From Acidobacteriota bacterium (GTDB taxonomy: Bacteria; Acidobacteriota; Holophagae; Thermotomaculales; Thermotomaculaceae): DNA of 54,721 nucleotides. Where the stretch lies: positions 1 through 54,721 of the forward strand of contig JALSOA010000030.1 in NCBI GenBank assembly GCA_026986725.1, given 5' to 3'. Position 1 is the first letter of the stretch. Each line of letters begins with the position of its first letter. Made by a program: the position numbers and the translations under genes. This document shows positions 27,124 through 36,773 of the stretch, one piece after another. The notes beneath the pieces are model-generated. The model was given only the letters and a program-made list of their open reading frames with translations. It had not been told where the DNA came from and ran no database searches.

Positions 27124-27198
27124 TGGCTGGGGAGGTAGGATTCGAACCCACGAATGGCGGGACCAAAACCCGCTGCCTTACCACTTGGCTACTCCCCA
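27124..27198 (-). tRNA. tRNA-Gln(TTG)
   Basis: A 75-base cloverleaf: acceptor TGGGGAG / CTCCCCA, D arm GCCAAGTGGTAAGGC, anticodon arm GCGGG-TTTTGGT-CCCGC with anticodon TTG, T arm with GGTTCGAATC, discriminator G and encoded CCA. U1-A72 and G73 match glutaminyl identity. It sits 13 bases after spoVG and 22 before prs, so it must be cut out of the polycistronic RNA. Confidence 0.97.
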
Positions 27199-27211
27199 GC
27201 ATTAAAGAGAT

Positions 27212-27592
27212 TTAGTAACCGAATTCTTTTGCTGTCAGAAGGTCAGAGGTGTCAACCTTTTCCTCTTCTTTTTCAACCTCCTCAACAGCCTTCTCCTCTT
27301 CTTCTTTGTTTAAAACTTTCTTTCTTTCCAGTTTTTCCCCTGTTACTCTTTCAAACTCTTCAAACACTTTATTTTCAATCATTAACCTTGTTTCCATGTT
27401 CAAGGGATGGGCAACATCTCTGAACCTTCCATTTCTGCTCTTCTTACTTGGCATTGAGAGAAAAGCACCGTTTGGTGTTTGAATAATTTTGATGTCAGTA
27501 ACAATAAAACAATTGTCAAAAACAACAGATGCGAACCCCTTTAACTTACTAACATTGTTTACTGGTGTGATTTTAACTTCTGTAACCTGCAT
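27212..27592 (-). CDS. spoVG: SpoVG family RNA/DNA-binding regulator
   Basis: 126 residues. VTEVKITPVNN, FIVTDIKIIQ, GAFLSMPSKKSRNGRFRDVAHPLN and METRLMIENKVFEEF are the SpoVG signatures; the C-terminal 30 residues are Glu/Lys-rich. SpoVG proteins bind nucleic acids and act as global regulators also in non-sporulating bacteria. The ATG lies 12 bases after GGAGG, a long spacing. First gene of the run behind a consensus promoter (27643-27670); spoVG upstream of prs is also the Bacillus arrangement. Confidence 0.96.
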   Translation of the reverse strand: MQVTEVKITPVNNVSKLKGFASVVFDNCFIVTDIKIIQTPNGAFLSMPSKKSRNGRFRDVAHPLNMETRLMIENKVFEEFERVTGEKLERKKVLNKEEEEKAVEEVEKEEEKVDTSDLLTAKEFGY

Positions 27593-27642
27593 AATCTTCT
27601 TAAACCTCCATATTTAGTAAAACTTTTCTCTAAAACGAATAA

Positions 27643-27670
27643 ATTATAACAATTCCTTTTGGTTTGTCAA
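27643..27670 (-). promoter_or_regulatory. Consensus sigma-70 promoter for spoVG and the downstream operon
   Basis: On the minus strand a perfect TTGACA (27670-27665), a 16-base spacer and a perfect TATAAT (27648-27643), about 45 bases before the spoVG start. This is the strongest promoter seen in the window and fits a translation-related operon. Confidence 0.85.
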
Positions 27671-27856
27671 TAGATGAATGAATTTGCTAAAAAGAAGTTT
27701 TTTTCTCTCTCTTTTTTAAATCCAGGCATATTGAGTTTTCTGGAACAAGCCTTTTGTACTTTGAACAATAAAGCGAGACTTCCTTTTTCATGCACCAACC
27801 AGGGCATCTGAATCAGGAAACGAAGCGTGCTCAATGACAGGTCGTAAAACTTAACC

Positions 27857-30800
27857 TCACTCAAATATCTCCTCCCAGGAGATAATATTGTCGTTGCCTC
27901 TGTAAATTCCAAATGTTGCTCTTCCCGAAGCAAAATGCATGTAAGAAGGAGCGGTTAAGGTAACATCAACAGTTCCCTCATTCCCCACACCCGGGGCAGA
28001 TAGGGTTACACTACCTGAACCTGATCCTATCGTCGTGTAAGCAACCACAGATGTTTCTCCACTGCCGAGATTACCAGTGTAATTTGACAGTGATATGTCA
28101 GAATCGGTGTATGTGGTGCAGTTGTCATCTGAGTTTAAGACATACTCCCCGTTTTCATAATATTCTGCGAAAATATTAAGGGTTAAATTTCTATCCGCAG
28201 ATGGGGCATACCCGTTTTCAACCCTTAACCTTCCATACCTGAAAGGGACATAGTTTGAGGTACCAGAGCCTGTAACATTGTCTGAATCGGTGGCAGTAAT
28301 CTTAATGGCAATGTTTTCAGGGTTGTGCTCTGAAGACCAGTTGTAATTACAGGAAACCGAAAAGGTGGTCGTTCCATTGTTAAAAGTAAAAGAAGTTGAA
28401 TTTACATTCAATGTACCATCACCATTTGTTGATGAATTCACCATAGCGTCAAAGGAAAGGTCTGAAAATGTTAACTTTGCAAAGTCATCTTTGTAATTTT
28501 GGGTTATATCTCCACCTGCATTTATTGCAGATATCTGTACATCAAGTGTAAATCCCTGACCCCCGTAAGTAAAAACCGAAGAACATGCTGGATTCTGATT
28601 AACAGAATCAAACCTGAATGAATCAGGTATAAACCTCCCAATATTATCAGAAACTCCGGTTATACTACCTGCACCCATATAATCGTTGTCTGTTGCAGTT
28701 ATGGTAATTATTCCAACCTCCGAAAATGTCATTGTTGAATCACTCCCCTGTCCAGAAGAGAGGTTAATTGAGGTTGGGCTTAATGTCCCATTTGCCCCGC
28801 CTGATGGTGCCACAAGAGAAGATGTGAGATTTACCGCTCCCGAATAGTTTGGAGTTACTGAATTGTCAGATAGATCCGCGCCGCTGTCCGGTACACCGTC
28901 ATTGTTCGAATCGTCTGCACTCTGCCAGTTTACAGCCTTTATATTCAAAGTAAATTGCTCGCCCGCCCTCTTAAAAACAGCCCCGCTTGCGTCCGATGCA
29001 GCAGGATTCCCGTCTGCCTCAACATAAAAGCCAAAAGGCTTTACAACAAAGAGGTTACTATCCCCTGTTAGGTCCTCGGCGTTATCCTCTAACCTGATTG
29101 AAATTTGACCTGCATCAGCATAGTTTGCAGTAAAGGTTGAAACCCCATTGTTAAAGTTGAGGGAGATGGAGGTTCCTGAAGAAGATACGGCTGTCCCGTT
29201 TATAAGCAGATCAGTGCTTCCAGATGACGGGTCGTTGTAAATAACATAGGCTTTCAAATTTTTAGAGCCATCGTAATCAAGAAGGGTGCAATCACCGGTT
29301 TGAGGATCCTGTCCCACAGCCCTGACAGTGACAGAGAAATCCTTACCTGATATTTGATTGTCAATTGTATCAAACACAAAACCGGAAGGCTTCACCACAA
29401 GGTTACCGCTGTCATGCCCTGTGGAATCGGCGGAGCCATCAGAAACATAGATTGTCAGGGTTTCAAGGTGAGTGTCTCTCAAAAGAAGAGTCACTTCCCC
29501 CTGATCTGAAGGATCAAACTGATAACTTGCCTGTCCGTCGTCTGCTGTGTTATCCGTCAATGTACCCTGTGGCGGGTCATCGTTTGAAACCCCGGAATAA
29601 GAGGTGTACCATGTACCGTGTCCCGTTGATGTTGAGATAGAAATGACACCGGCATAGTTTGTAATGGTATTTCCCCCGGAATCACATGCCCTTATGTGTA
29701 TCCTTTCAGGGTAGCATGCAATTGCATTGCCGTCGTGGGTTATTTCAAAGTATGAGACATTTGAACAGGGGTCGCATACCCTTGATGAGCCATCAAAATT
29801 GTGACCGGAAGATTCCTGATTGTAAATATATTCTATCTGGTTTTGAGTAAGTTCATATCCATATATCTCCAACTCATCAACAAGAGTCCCCATTGTCTGA
29901 CCATTGACATCATCACTTGAAGTGCAGATGTAATAAAGTGCACCAATACTGTAAAGGTTAACCGAATTCACATAGTTACCGTCAAGGTACATTCTGCTTC
30001 CTGAAGATGTCTGGACAACGGCTATATGGTGCCACCCTGTCAAATTGCTTGCAAGGGTATTGTTTGCCCATTGCCTGTTGTGGTTCCATATACCCCACCT
30101 AACAGTTGAACCGTTGTTGTAAAACACAACAAGGTCTCCGTCTCCGTTAATTGAGCCCAAGACATAGTACTGGCTATGGGAAGAAGGAGCATTTAAAGGA
30201 AATTTTATCCAGCAGGATACCGTATAGGGGATACTCAATGTGTAGCCTGTACCGGATATCACAGCATAGTTGTCATCGGAAAAATCTCCACTCCTGCAAA
30301 TTACCGCATCATGAGTCTCAACATTCGCTCCATTTACACTTTGCGCATGGTGTCCGTTTCCACTTGAATCCTCAATCTCATTTGAGGTGCCATCCCACAG
30401 GCATTCGTCCATCCTGTAATCAATGTCGGGGGAACAGGGCACACAGAATCTATCTGTACCATCCCAGTTCATACCGTGTCCTTCATAATGGTAAATATCA
30501 TTTATTTTTGATGAAGAGAGGGATGTATCAAAAACCTTTACCTCGTCAATATCACCTTTGAAATAATAATCTCCGTATTCCCCACCAATAATATGGAGAT
30601 AATTTCCCTGGTCCAAATCTCCACTTACATTTAGCGTATTATCAAGATTACCATCAATATAAATCTTCATCTTTGAACCGGTATAAACCCCTGCAACAAA
30701 GTGCCAGTTTGTGTCCTGAATTTCTGTGTTTGAATACAGGTATTGATCAGTGCCGTTTATTCTTAACTGAAACAAAACATAGTTGTCACTTAAACGCAGT

Positions 30801-32461
30801 GCCCTGAACCAGCCACCGTTCGTAAAGATATTTTGCAACCCTGAGGTATCCGCATCAGCCTTCTTAATCCATGCCGTTATGGTCAATTTTTCAGTTGGTT
30901 CAAGTGAGGAATCTTCCGGGATTTCAACATAGTCTCCGTCACCATCAAACATACCACCAAAGCAAACCAGAGCATCTTCAGTTTGTGCATTCCCCTTTGC
31001 GGTTCCATTGTGACCATTGCCAGTGTTATCGGCAACCTCTCCGGATGCACCAGACCAAAAACATTCGTCCATTCTCCATTCACCAATTGGACTACAATCT
31101 GGACAGGTTCTTGGAGAATTGTCGAAGTTTCTTCCATTACTCTGTCTGTTGTAAATATCCTGAACCTCAGAATCGCTTATAGCCCTTCTGAAAAACATCA
31201 ATTCGTCAACATAGCCCTCGCAATCCTGGTTTATGTCAAAACTACCACCTACCGAGTCCTGCTCCTGCCCTATGTAAAGCCCCCCCGGATCAACCTGCAA
31301 TGCACCTGTGTTGGCATTTGTTCTGGTAGCAACAAGGGATCCGTCAACATAGAACTTCACTGTATCGTCTCTCCTTGTAATAACAAAGTGATGCCATTGA
31401 TTATCAGCAATACTGTCAATTGTGGTGTATTTATTTCCTCCTTTAATAAATACATAAAGCCTCGTATCACTTGAGAAAAATATTAAAAATTCATTGGCAG
31501 CGGAAACTGAGCTGTTTGCTGCGGAAACAATTGCCTGAGCTCCGGTATAAGTGGTTTTCAACCAGAATGAAACAGAAACATCGTTTGCCCCATCTAAAAC
31601 AGTGTTTGGCAATGTAACAGAATCTGTTGTTGAATTTGCAGTAAAATCCATACATTTACATAAAATACCGTTATCGGCCGTGGTACACTGATGTGAGGTA
31701 CCGTTAAAATCCCTTGAACTGTCCTCAATCTCAGGTTCTTCCTGCTCAGGATAACACTCGTCAAAGCGGTAATCTGCCCAGGGCAAACAGGTATTATAAA
31801 ACATTATTGCCATTCCATTTGAAAGGGACGAAGAATTGTAAGAGTACTGAACATAATCCGAATCATCTAATTCAATTCCAACAGTTGCCGAAGAACCATT
31901 TGCATTTCTTTTATATTGAAATTTCACATCCCCTTTGTTTTCGTAAAGAATAACCTCAAAGGTGTACCTTGTATTACTGCCATAATGCTTTACCCTTCTC
32001 CATTCAACCACAAATATTCTATTGGGGGCTGACCCAATTGTCTGATAATAAACCTTGCCTCCAGCAGAAGGGTTTAAATCATCCCAGTAGGGTGCAATAA
32101 ATTTGTCAGCAGGAGAGCGAGCACAACCACTGTAGGAGGGTGGGTTGTTCGTAACAGGCAAAGAGGTATTGTTATACTGTCTGTGAAAGCCTGTATCTGC
32201 TCCAAACTGCAAAATCCCGTTTGAGATGATTCTAACTGTGTCATATCTTGTACAACCAAACTGAAATTTAAACCCTATATTTACAACAACCTTATCATCA
32301 TCGTCAGTATAATAGGTACAATTCCCATCCCAGTTTATTTGAGTACCAGAATTTCTTATTTCAATCCAGCTGTAAGTTGCACTATCATCATAAAAGTAAG
32401 TCTGAGCAAACAAATGGAATGTAACACTTAAAATCAGAATAAGTAAAACCCTTTTCAACAC
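27857..32461 (-). CDS. Giant exported LamG-repeat protein with MshQ-like C-terminal region
   Basis: 1534 residues, GTG start behind GGGGGATATT. Signal peptide 1-20. Residues 21-225 look nidogen-like (IISNGILQFGAD, IAPYWDDLNP). Three LamG/concanavalin modules follow (about 245-440, 485-660, 700-885), each introduced by a repeated RxDEC segment (YRFDEC, WRMDEC, YRMDEC) and closed by paired Cys such as CPDCSP, CVPCSP and CDPCSN. Residues about 900-1534 match the DUF6701 region of MSHA biogenesis protein MshQ: Ig-like strands, then FRYGRLRVENGYAP, and the ending ATFGIYRGNDNIISWEEIFE. Likely a surface protein tied to type IV pili or adhesion. No pilus genes are nearby. Confidence 0.85.
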   Translation of the reverse strand: MLKRVLLILILSVTFHLFAQTYFYDDSATYSWIEIRNSGTQINWDGNCTYYTDDDDKVVVNIGFKFQFGCTRYDTVRIISNGILQFGADTGFHRQYNNTSLPVTNNPPSYSGCARSPADKFIAPYWDDLNPSAGGKVYYQTIGSAPNRIFVVEWRRVKHYGSNTRYTFEVILYENKGDVKFQYKRNANGSSATVGIELDDSDYVQYSYNSSSLSNGMAIMFYNTCLPWADYRFDECYPEQEEPEIEDSSRDFNGTSHQCTTADNGILCKCMDFTANSTTDSVTLPNTVLDGANDVSVSFWLKTTYTGAQAIVSAANSSVSAANEFLIFFSSDTRLYVFIKGGNKYTTIDSIADNQWHHFVITRRDDTVKFYVDGSLVATRTNANTGALQVDPGGLYIGQEQDSVGGSFDINQDCEGYVDELMFFRRAISDSEVQDIYNRQSNGRNFDNSPRTCPDCSPIGEWRMDECFWSGASGEVADNTGNGHNGTAKGNAQTEDALVCFGGMFDGDGDYVEIPEDSSLEPTEKLTITAWIKKADADTSGLQNIFTNGGWFRALRLSDNYVLFQLRINGTDQYLYSNTEIQDTNWHFVAGVYTGSKMKIYIDGNLDNTLNVSGDLDQGNYLHIIGGEYGDYYFKGDIDEVKVFDTSLSSSKINDIYHYEGHGMNWDGTDRFCVPCSPDIDYRMDECLWDGTSNEIEDSSGNGHHAQSVNGANVETHDAVICRSGDFSDDNYAVISGTGYTLSIPYTVSCWIKFPLNAPSSHSQYYVLGSINGDGDLVVFYNNGSTVRWGIWNHNRQWANNTLASNLTGWHHIAVVQTSSGSRMYLDGNYVNSVNLYSIGALYYICTSSDDVNGQTMGTLVDELEIYGYELTQNQIEYIYNQESSGHNFDGSSRVCDPCSNVSYFEITHDGNAIACYPERIHIRACDSGGNTITNYAGVISISTSTGHGTWYTSYSGVSNDDPPQGTLTDNTADDGQASYQFDPSDQGEVTLLLRDTHLETLTIYVSDGSADSTGHDSGNLVVKPSGFVFDTIDNQISGKDFSVTVRAVGQDPQTGDCTLLDYDGSKNLKAYVIYNDPSSGSTDLLINGTAVSSSGTSISLNFNNGVSTFTANYADAGQISIRLEDNAEDLTGDSNLFVVKPFGFYVEADGNPAASDASGAVFKRAGEQFTLNIKAVNWQSADDSNNDGVPDSGADLSDNSVTPNYSGAVNLTSSLVAPSGGANGTLSPTSINLSSGQGSDSTMTFSEVGIITITATDNDYMGAGSITGVSDNIGRFIPDSFRFDSVNQNPACSSVFTYGGQGFTLDVQISAINAGGDITQNYKDDFAKLTFSDLSFDAMVNSSTNGDGTLNVNSTSFTFNNGTTTFSVSCNYNWSSEHNPENIAIKITATDSDNVTGSGTSNYVPFRYGRLRVENGYAPSADRNLTLNIFAEYYENGEYVLNSDDNCTTYTDSDISLSNYTGNLGSGETSVVAYTTIGSGSGSVTLSAPGVGNEGTVDVTLTAPSYMHFASGRATFGIYRGNDNIISWEEIFE

Positions 32462-32526
32462 AATATCCCCCGTTGTTACATAAAAATATAAAAACCTTGC
32501 ATAAAAAAAGCAATGATTTTTTAAAA

Positions 32527-33174
32527 CTATGTCAATTTTTTTATCTTTACCTTTTTCCCGTTTAGTTCAATTAATCCTTTTTTGCTAAGACTTGAAAATG
32601 TCCTTGAAAGGGTTTCTGGAGAGGTAAATAAAAGATTAGCAAGCTCTCCCTTTGATATTGGCAACAAAAAACTCTCCCCCTTCACCTTTGAAATTTCAAG
32701 AAGATAATGATACAACCTTTTCTCCACACTCTCCGTTCCAACAAATTCAAGCCTTGAAAGAAGATTTTTAATCCTTTGAAGTAATAAAAACATAAACCTT
32801 TTGTTTAAATCCCTATCTTTTTCAAAAAATTTCCAGAAACTGCTGCCATCTATTTTTAGTAAAATAGAGTTTTCAAGGGTTATGGCAGTAACAGGATAAT
32901 TCATTTCAAGTATGCTAACCTCTGCAAAAATCTCTCCAGAAGATATAATTTTAACAATAACTTCTTTACCACTCTTTGAGATTTTATAAAGTTTTATCTT
33001 TCCGGATAAAAGAAAATAAAAATACTTTTCACTATCCCCTTCATTAAACAAAATTCTTTTTTTTGGAACTTCAACAACGCTTGAGATAGACTTTAGCAAA
33101 TTAAAAAATTCCTGAGACTTTGTACCTAAAATTGTGTTCATAAAAAGGGTTATGGCAGTACTTTTATCCATCAC
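32527..33174 (-). CDS. Crp/Fnr-family transcription regulator
   Basis: 215 residues. An N-terminal cyclic-nucleotide-binding-type beta barrel (residues about 15-125: [35 protein letters not shown]) and a C-terminal Crp-type winged helix with recognition region [20 protein letters not shown]. No Cys cluster for an Fe-S sensor is present, so it is not Fnr-like; the cAMP-contact Arg/Ser of Crp are not obvious, so its ligand is open. The GTG start overlaps the icmF stop (GTGA); the adjacent ATG at 33171 is an alternative. AGGAG precedes it. It may regulate icmF or the MshQ-like gene (inference). Confidence 0.9.
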   Translation of the reverse strand: MMDKSTAITLFMNTILGTKSQEFFNLLKSISSVVEVPKKRILFNEGDSEKYFYFLLSGKIKLYKISKSGKEVIVKIISSGEIFAEVSILEMNYPVTAITLENSILLKIDGSSFWKFFEKDRDLNKRFMFLLLQRIKNLLSRLEFVGTESVEKRLYHYLLEISKVKGESFLLPISKGELANLLFTSPETLSRTFSSLSKKGLIELNGKKVKIKKLT

Positions 33175-36100
33175 ATATTTCTCCTGTACTGGCCTCCGAC
33201 ACTGAACAATTCCTTTGTTATCTGCCCCAAAGAGCAGTAATTCACAGCGTCCATCAACACTTTAAATGTGTTTTCATTGTGTATGGCTGCATTTTTTATC
33301 CTTTCAAGGTGAATTGGAGCCTCTTTTTTATTCCTCTCCCAGAAAAGTTTAAGGTTTTCAATCTGCTGTTGCTTTTCCTCTTCTGTTGACCTTATAAGTT
33401 CAACAGGCTCTTTTTCAAGCCCTTTAAGGTGAGGCGGCCTCTCAAATGTGTTAACCCCTATTATTGGCAATTTGCCTGTGTGTTTTAAGTACTCATAGTA
33501 CATTGATTCTTCCTGAATCTTACCCCTCTGGTACATTGTCTCCATAGCACCAAGCACCCCGCCCCTTTCGCTTATCCTTCTGAATTCCATCAACACCGCT
33601 TCCTGAACAAGGTCGGTTAACTCTTCAATTATAAAACTCCCCTGCAACGGGTTTTCATTCTTTGTCATTCCAAACTCTTTGTTGATAATCAACTGTATTG
33701 CAAGTGCCCTTCTAACAGATTCTTCCGTTGGTGTGGTAATAGCCTCATCGTAAGCGTTTGTGTGAAGGGAATTGCAGTTGTCATAAATGGCAATCAAAGC
33801 CTGTAAGGTTGTTCTTATATCGTTGAAATCAATCTCCTGTGCGTGCAATGAGCGCCCCGATGTTTGTATATGGTATTTCAACTTCTGGCTTCTTTCATCC
33901 GCACCGTAAAGGTATTTCATTGCAATTGCCCATATCCTTCTTGCAACCCTCCCGATAACAGAGTATTCAGGGTCAAGCCCGTTCGAGAAGAAGAATGAGA
34001 AATTCCTTGCAAATTTGTTTACCTCCATTCCCCTTGAAAGGTAATATTCAACATAGGTAAAGCCGTTAGCAAGGGTAAATGCAAGCTGGGTTATCGGGTT
34101 TGCGCCGGCCTCTGCAATGTGATAGCCAGATATTGAAACAGAGTAATAGTTTCTAACATTCTTTTCAATAAAGTATTCCTGAATATCACCCATCATTTTC
34201 AAAGAAAACTCTGTAGAGAAAATGCAGGTGTTTTGAGCCTGGTCTTCTTTTAAGATGTCAGCCTGAACAGTTCCCCTTACCACATTTAAAGTGCAGTCTC
34301 TTATCTTTTCATAGGTTTCCCTGTCAACAAGTTCATAGCCGGGTATTCCAAGGGTAAAAAGCCCGAAAGCCCTGTCTCCTTGCGGATTGTCCTTTCCCCT
34401 GTATTCAGGAGGCCTCACCCCCCTTTCCTTAAAATACCTCTCCTTTATCTTTTCAGCCTCTTTTATCTTTCCTGTTTCCCTTAAATACTTCTCAACCTGC
34501 TGGTCAATTGCCGTATTGAAAAACATTGCAAGCATCATTGGTGCAGGCCCGTTTATTGTCATTGAAACAGAGGTTTTGGGGTCGCAAAGGTCAAACCCGC
34601 AGTAAAGTTTTTTCATATCGTCTATTGTTGCAATTGATACCCCCGAATTTCCGATCTTCCCGTAAATATCAGGCCTTGTATCAGGGTCATAACCGTAAAG
34701 GGTGACAGAATCAAACGCTGTCGAAAGCCTTGAAGCAGGCTGCCCCTGTGAAAGGTAATGGAACCTTTTATTTGTTCTCTCAGGTGTACCCTCCCCTGCA
34801 AACATCCTTGTCGGGTCTTCCCCCTTTCTTTTAAAGGGAAATACCCCTGCTGTGAAGGGGAACATACCGGGCACATTCTCCTTCAACTTCCACCTTAAAA
34901 TATCTCCCCAATCTTTATACTTTGGCAGTGCAATTTTCGGTATTTTAGTTCCTGAAAGGCTTTCCGTAAACAATTCGTTAACAATCTCTTTATCCCTTAT
35001 CTTTGTAACCAATTTATCCTGCCTGTATAGGCTTTTAAACTCCTCCCATTCATCAATCTGTTTGAGATATTCAGGGTTAAGCCTTCTTTTAATTGCCTCA
35101 ATCCCTCTTTCAATCTCATTTAAAACATTGCTATCCGCTTTATACCTTCCAAGCTCAACCTCACTCTTTCCATCTTTCACATTGAAACTTTTAATATTTC
35201 CAGAAGTATCAAAAAATGCAGGGTTTTCCAGTGTCTCCTTTGTTTTTATAAAACCATAAAGCCTTGATGCAAGGTCGCTTTGCTCCTCAACCATTCTGTT
35301 GTACTTATCTATTTCATCGGCAATTTCGCTTAAATACCTTGTTCTCTCAGGGGGAATAATGTAATTCTTTTCAGGGTATTCAAATTTTAAAGGCTCTATC
35401 ACCTTAAAGTTTGAGCCTGTCTTTTCGTTTATTATGTGTAATAGGTGGTTGAAAAATGTATTAACCCCTTTATCGTTAAATTTGCTTGCAATTGTGGGGA
35501 AAACAGGCAGATCCTCGTCTTTTGTGTCCCAGAGCCCGTGAGCCCTTCTGTACTGCTTTCTGATATCCCTTAAAGCATCCTCGCTTCCCCTCCTGTCAAA
35601 CTTGTTCAAAACAATTGCATCTGCATAATCTATCATGTCAATCTTTTCTAACTGTGTTGCAGCCCCGTAATCAGAGGTCATTACATAAACATGTACATCA
35701 GATATATCAACAACCTCTGTATCACTCTGCCCTATACCTGATGTTTCAACAATTACAAGATCGTACCCTGCAAGTTTCAAAACATCAACCGCATGGGAAA
35801 CAGCCTCGCTGGTTGACTTGTTGCTTCCCCTTGTTGCCATTGAACGCATAAAAGCCCTTTTGTGAGGAAGGGTATTCATTCTAATCCTGTCCCCAAGCAG
35901 TGCTCCACCGCTCTTCCTCTTTGTGGGGTCAATTGATATAACTGCAATCATTTTTTCAGGCTCCCTTTCAAGAAACCTTCTTATAATCTCGTCAAGCAAA
36001 GAAGATTTACCTGCACCGCCTGTGCCTGTCACCCCCAGAACAGGAATATCTCTCTCAAGCCTCTCTTTAATCAAATTGTTGTAATTATCAACTTTACCCT

Positions 36101-36653
36101 TTAAGGTTGCCTCTTCAACAACAGTTATAGCCCTTGCAATTGCCTTTTTATCCCCTTTTTCAACCTTATCTAAAAGGTTTTTAAAACTCTCATCATCTTT
36201 AAAATCTTCAGTCAAAGAAAAATCGCTTTTTTCAAGCATGTACTCAATCATGCCCTCAAGCCCCATCTCTTTACCGTCTTCGGGGGAGAATATCTTTGTT
36301 ATCCCGTAATTTTCCAGTTCTTTTATCTCCTCAGGGACAATTACACCGCCACCGCCGCCAAAGATACGAACATAATCCATTCCCTCTTCATTAAGCCTAT
36401 CCCTTGCATACTTGAAATACTCCATATGCCCACCCTGATATGAAGAAACTGCTATTGCGTGAACATCCTCTTCAATTGCAGTGTCAATAATCTCATCAAC
36501 GCTTCTATTGTGACCAAGGTGGACAACCTCTGCCCCCTTTGATTGAAGAATTCTTCTCATTATGTTAATTGAAACATCGTGCCCGTCGTATAAACTTGCT
36601 GCCGTAACAAATCTGATGGTGTTTTTCGTTTTAAAACCCTTTTTTGCACTCAT
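33171..36653 (-). CDS. icmF: Fused isobutyryl-CoA mutase IcmF (B12-dependent, with built-in G-protein chaperone)
   Basis: 1160 residues in the IcmF order. The B12-binding domain comes first (about 12-145) with [14 protein letters not shown], His25 expected to ligate cobalt. A MeaB-like GTPase follows (about 205-420), with P-loop GTGGAGKSS at 210-218 and NKFDRRG. The mutase TIM barrel covers about 570-1130 ([54 protein letters not shown]). It interconverts isobutyryl-CoA and n-butyryl-CoA; some homologues act on isovaleryl/pivalyl-CoA. The ATG follows GGAGGGGGA. No cobalamin riboswitch is visible in the 120-base leader. Confidence 0.96.
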   Translation of the reverse strand: MSAKKGFKTKNTIRFVTAASLYDGHDVSINIMRRILQSKGAEVVHLGHNRSVDEIIDTAIEEDVHAIAVSSYQGGHMEYFKYARDRLNEEGMDYVRIFGGGGGVIVPEEIKELENYGITKIFSPEDGKEMGLEGMIEYMLEKSDFSLTEDFKDDESFKNLLDKVEKGDKKAIARAITVVEEATLKGKVDNYNNLIKERLERDIPVLGVTGTGGAGKSSLLDEIIRRFLEREPEKMIAVISIDPTKRKSGGALLGDRIRMNTLPHKRAFMRSMATRGSNKSTSEAVSHAVDVLKLAGYDLVIVETSGIGQSDTEVVDISDVHVYVMTSDYGAATQLEKIDMIDYADAIVLNKFDRRGSEDALRDIRKQYRRAHGLWDTKDEDLPVFPTIASKFNDKGVNTFFNHLLHIINEKTGSNFKVIEPLKFEYPEKNYIIPPERTRYLSEIADEIDKYNRMVEEQSDLASRLYGFIKTKETLENPAFFDTSGNIKSFNVKDGKSEVELGRYKADSNVLNEIERGIEAIKRRLNPEYLKQIDEWEEFKSLYRQDKLVTKIRDKEIVNELFTESLSGTKIPKIALPKYKDWGDILRWKLKENVPGMFPFTAGVFPFKRKGEDPTRMFAGEGTPERTNKRFHYLSQGQPASRLSTAFDSVTLYGYDPDTRPDIYGKIGNSGVSIATIDDMKKLYCGFDLCDPKTSVSMTINGPAPMMLAMFFNTAIDQQVEKYLRETGKIKEAEKIKERYFKERGVRPPEYRGKDNPQGDRAFGLFTLGIPGYELVDRETYEKIRDCTLNVVRGTVQADILKEDQAQNTCIFSTEFSLKMMGDIQEYFIEKNVRNYYSVSISGYHIAEAGANPITQLAFTLANGFTYVEYYLSRGMEVNKFARNFSFFFSNGLDPEYSVIGRVARRIWAIAMKYLYGADERSQKLKYHIQTSGRSLHAQEIDFNDIRTTLQALIAIYDNCNSLHTNAYDEAITTPTEESVRRALAIQLIINKEFGMTKNENPLQGSFIIEELTDLVQEAVLMEFRRISERGGVLGAMETMYQRGKIQEESMYYEYLKHTGKLPIIGVNTFERPPHLKGLEKEPVELIRSTEEEKQQQIENLKLFWERNKKEAPIHLERIKNAAIHNENTFKVLMDAVNYCSLGQITKELFSVGGQYRRNM

Positions 36654-36773
36654 TCCCCCTCCTCTTTATCTCATTTTTAATAGATTTATTATAAACCAAA
36701 TTACACCAAAATAACATTGATTTACTTTTTAAAACAAACGATTTGCAATATAATTACTTTCAAAAGGGGGAAA

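Noticed and set aside
27667-27933. 88-residue open frame partly overlapping the 3' end of the MshQ-like gene
   Set aside because: Out of frame with the MshQ-like gene, no ribosome-binding site, Arg/Ser-rich shadow-like composition, and it runs over the spoVG promoter. The 186 bases between the MshQ-like stop and the promoter show no other feature.
29365-31474. Plus-strand frames antisense to the MshQ-like gene
   Set aside because: Rich in Arg, His, Pro and Gln as expected for antisense shadows; no ribosome-binding sites or motifs.
36654-36773. Cobalamin riboswitch in front of the B12-dependent icmF
   Set aside because: The short divergent spacer holds no B12-box-like sequence and is AT-rich.
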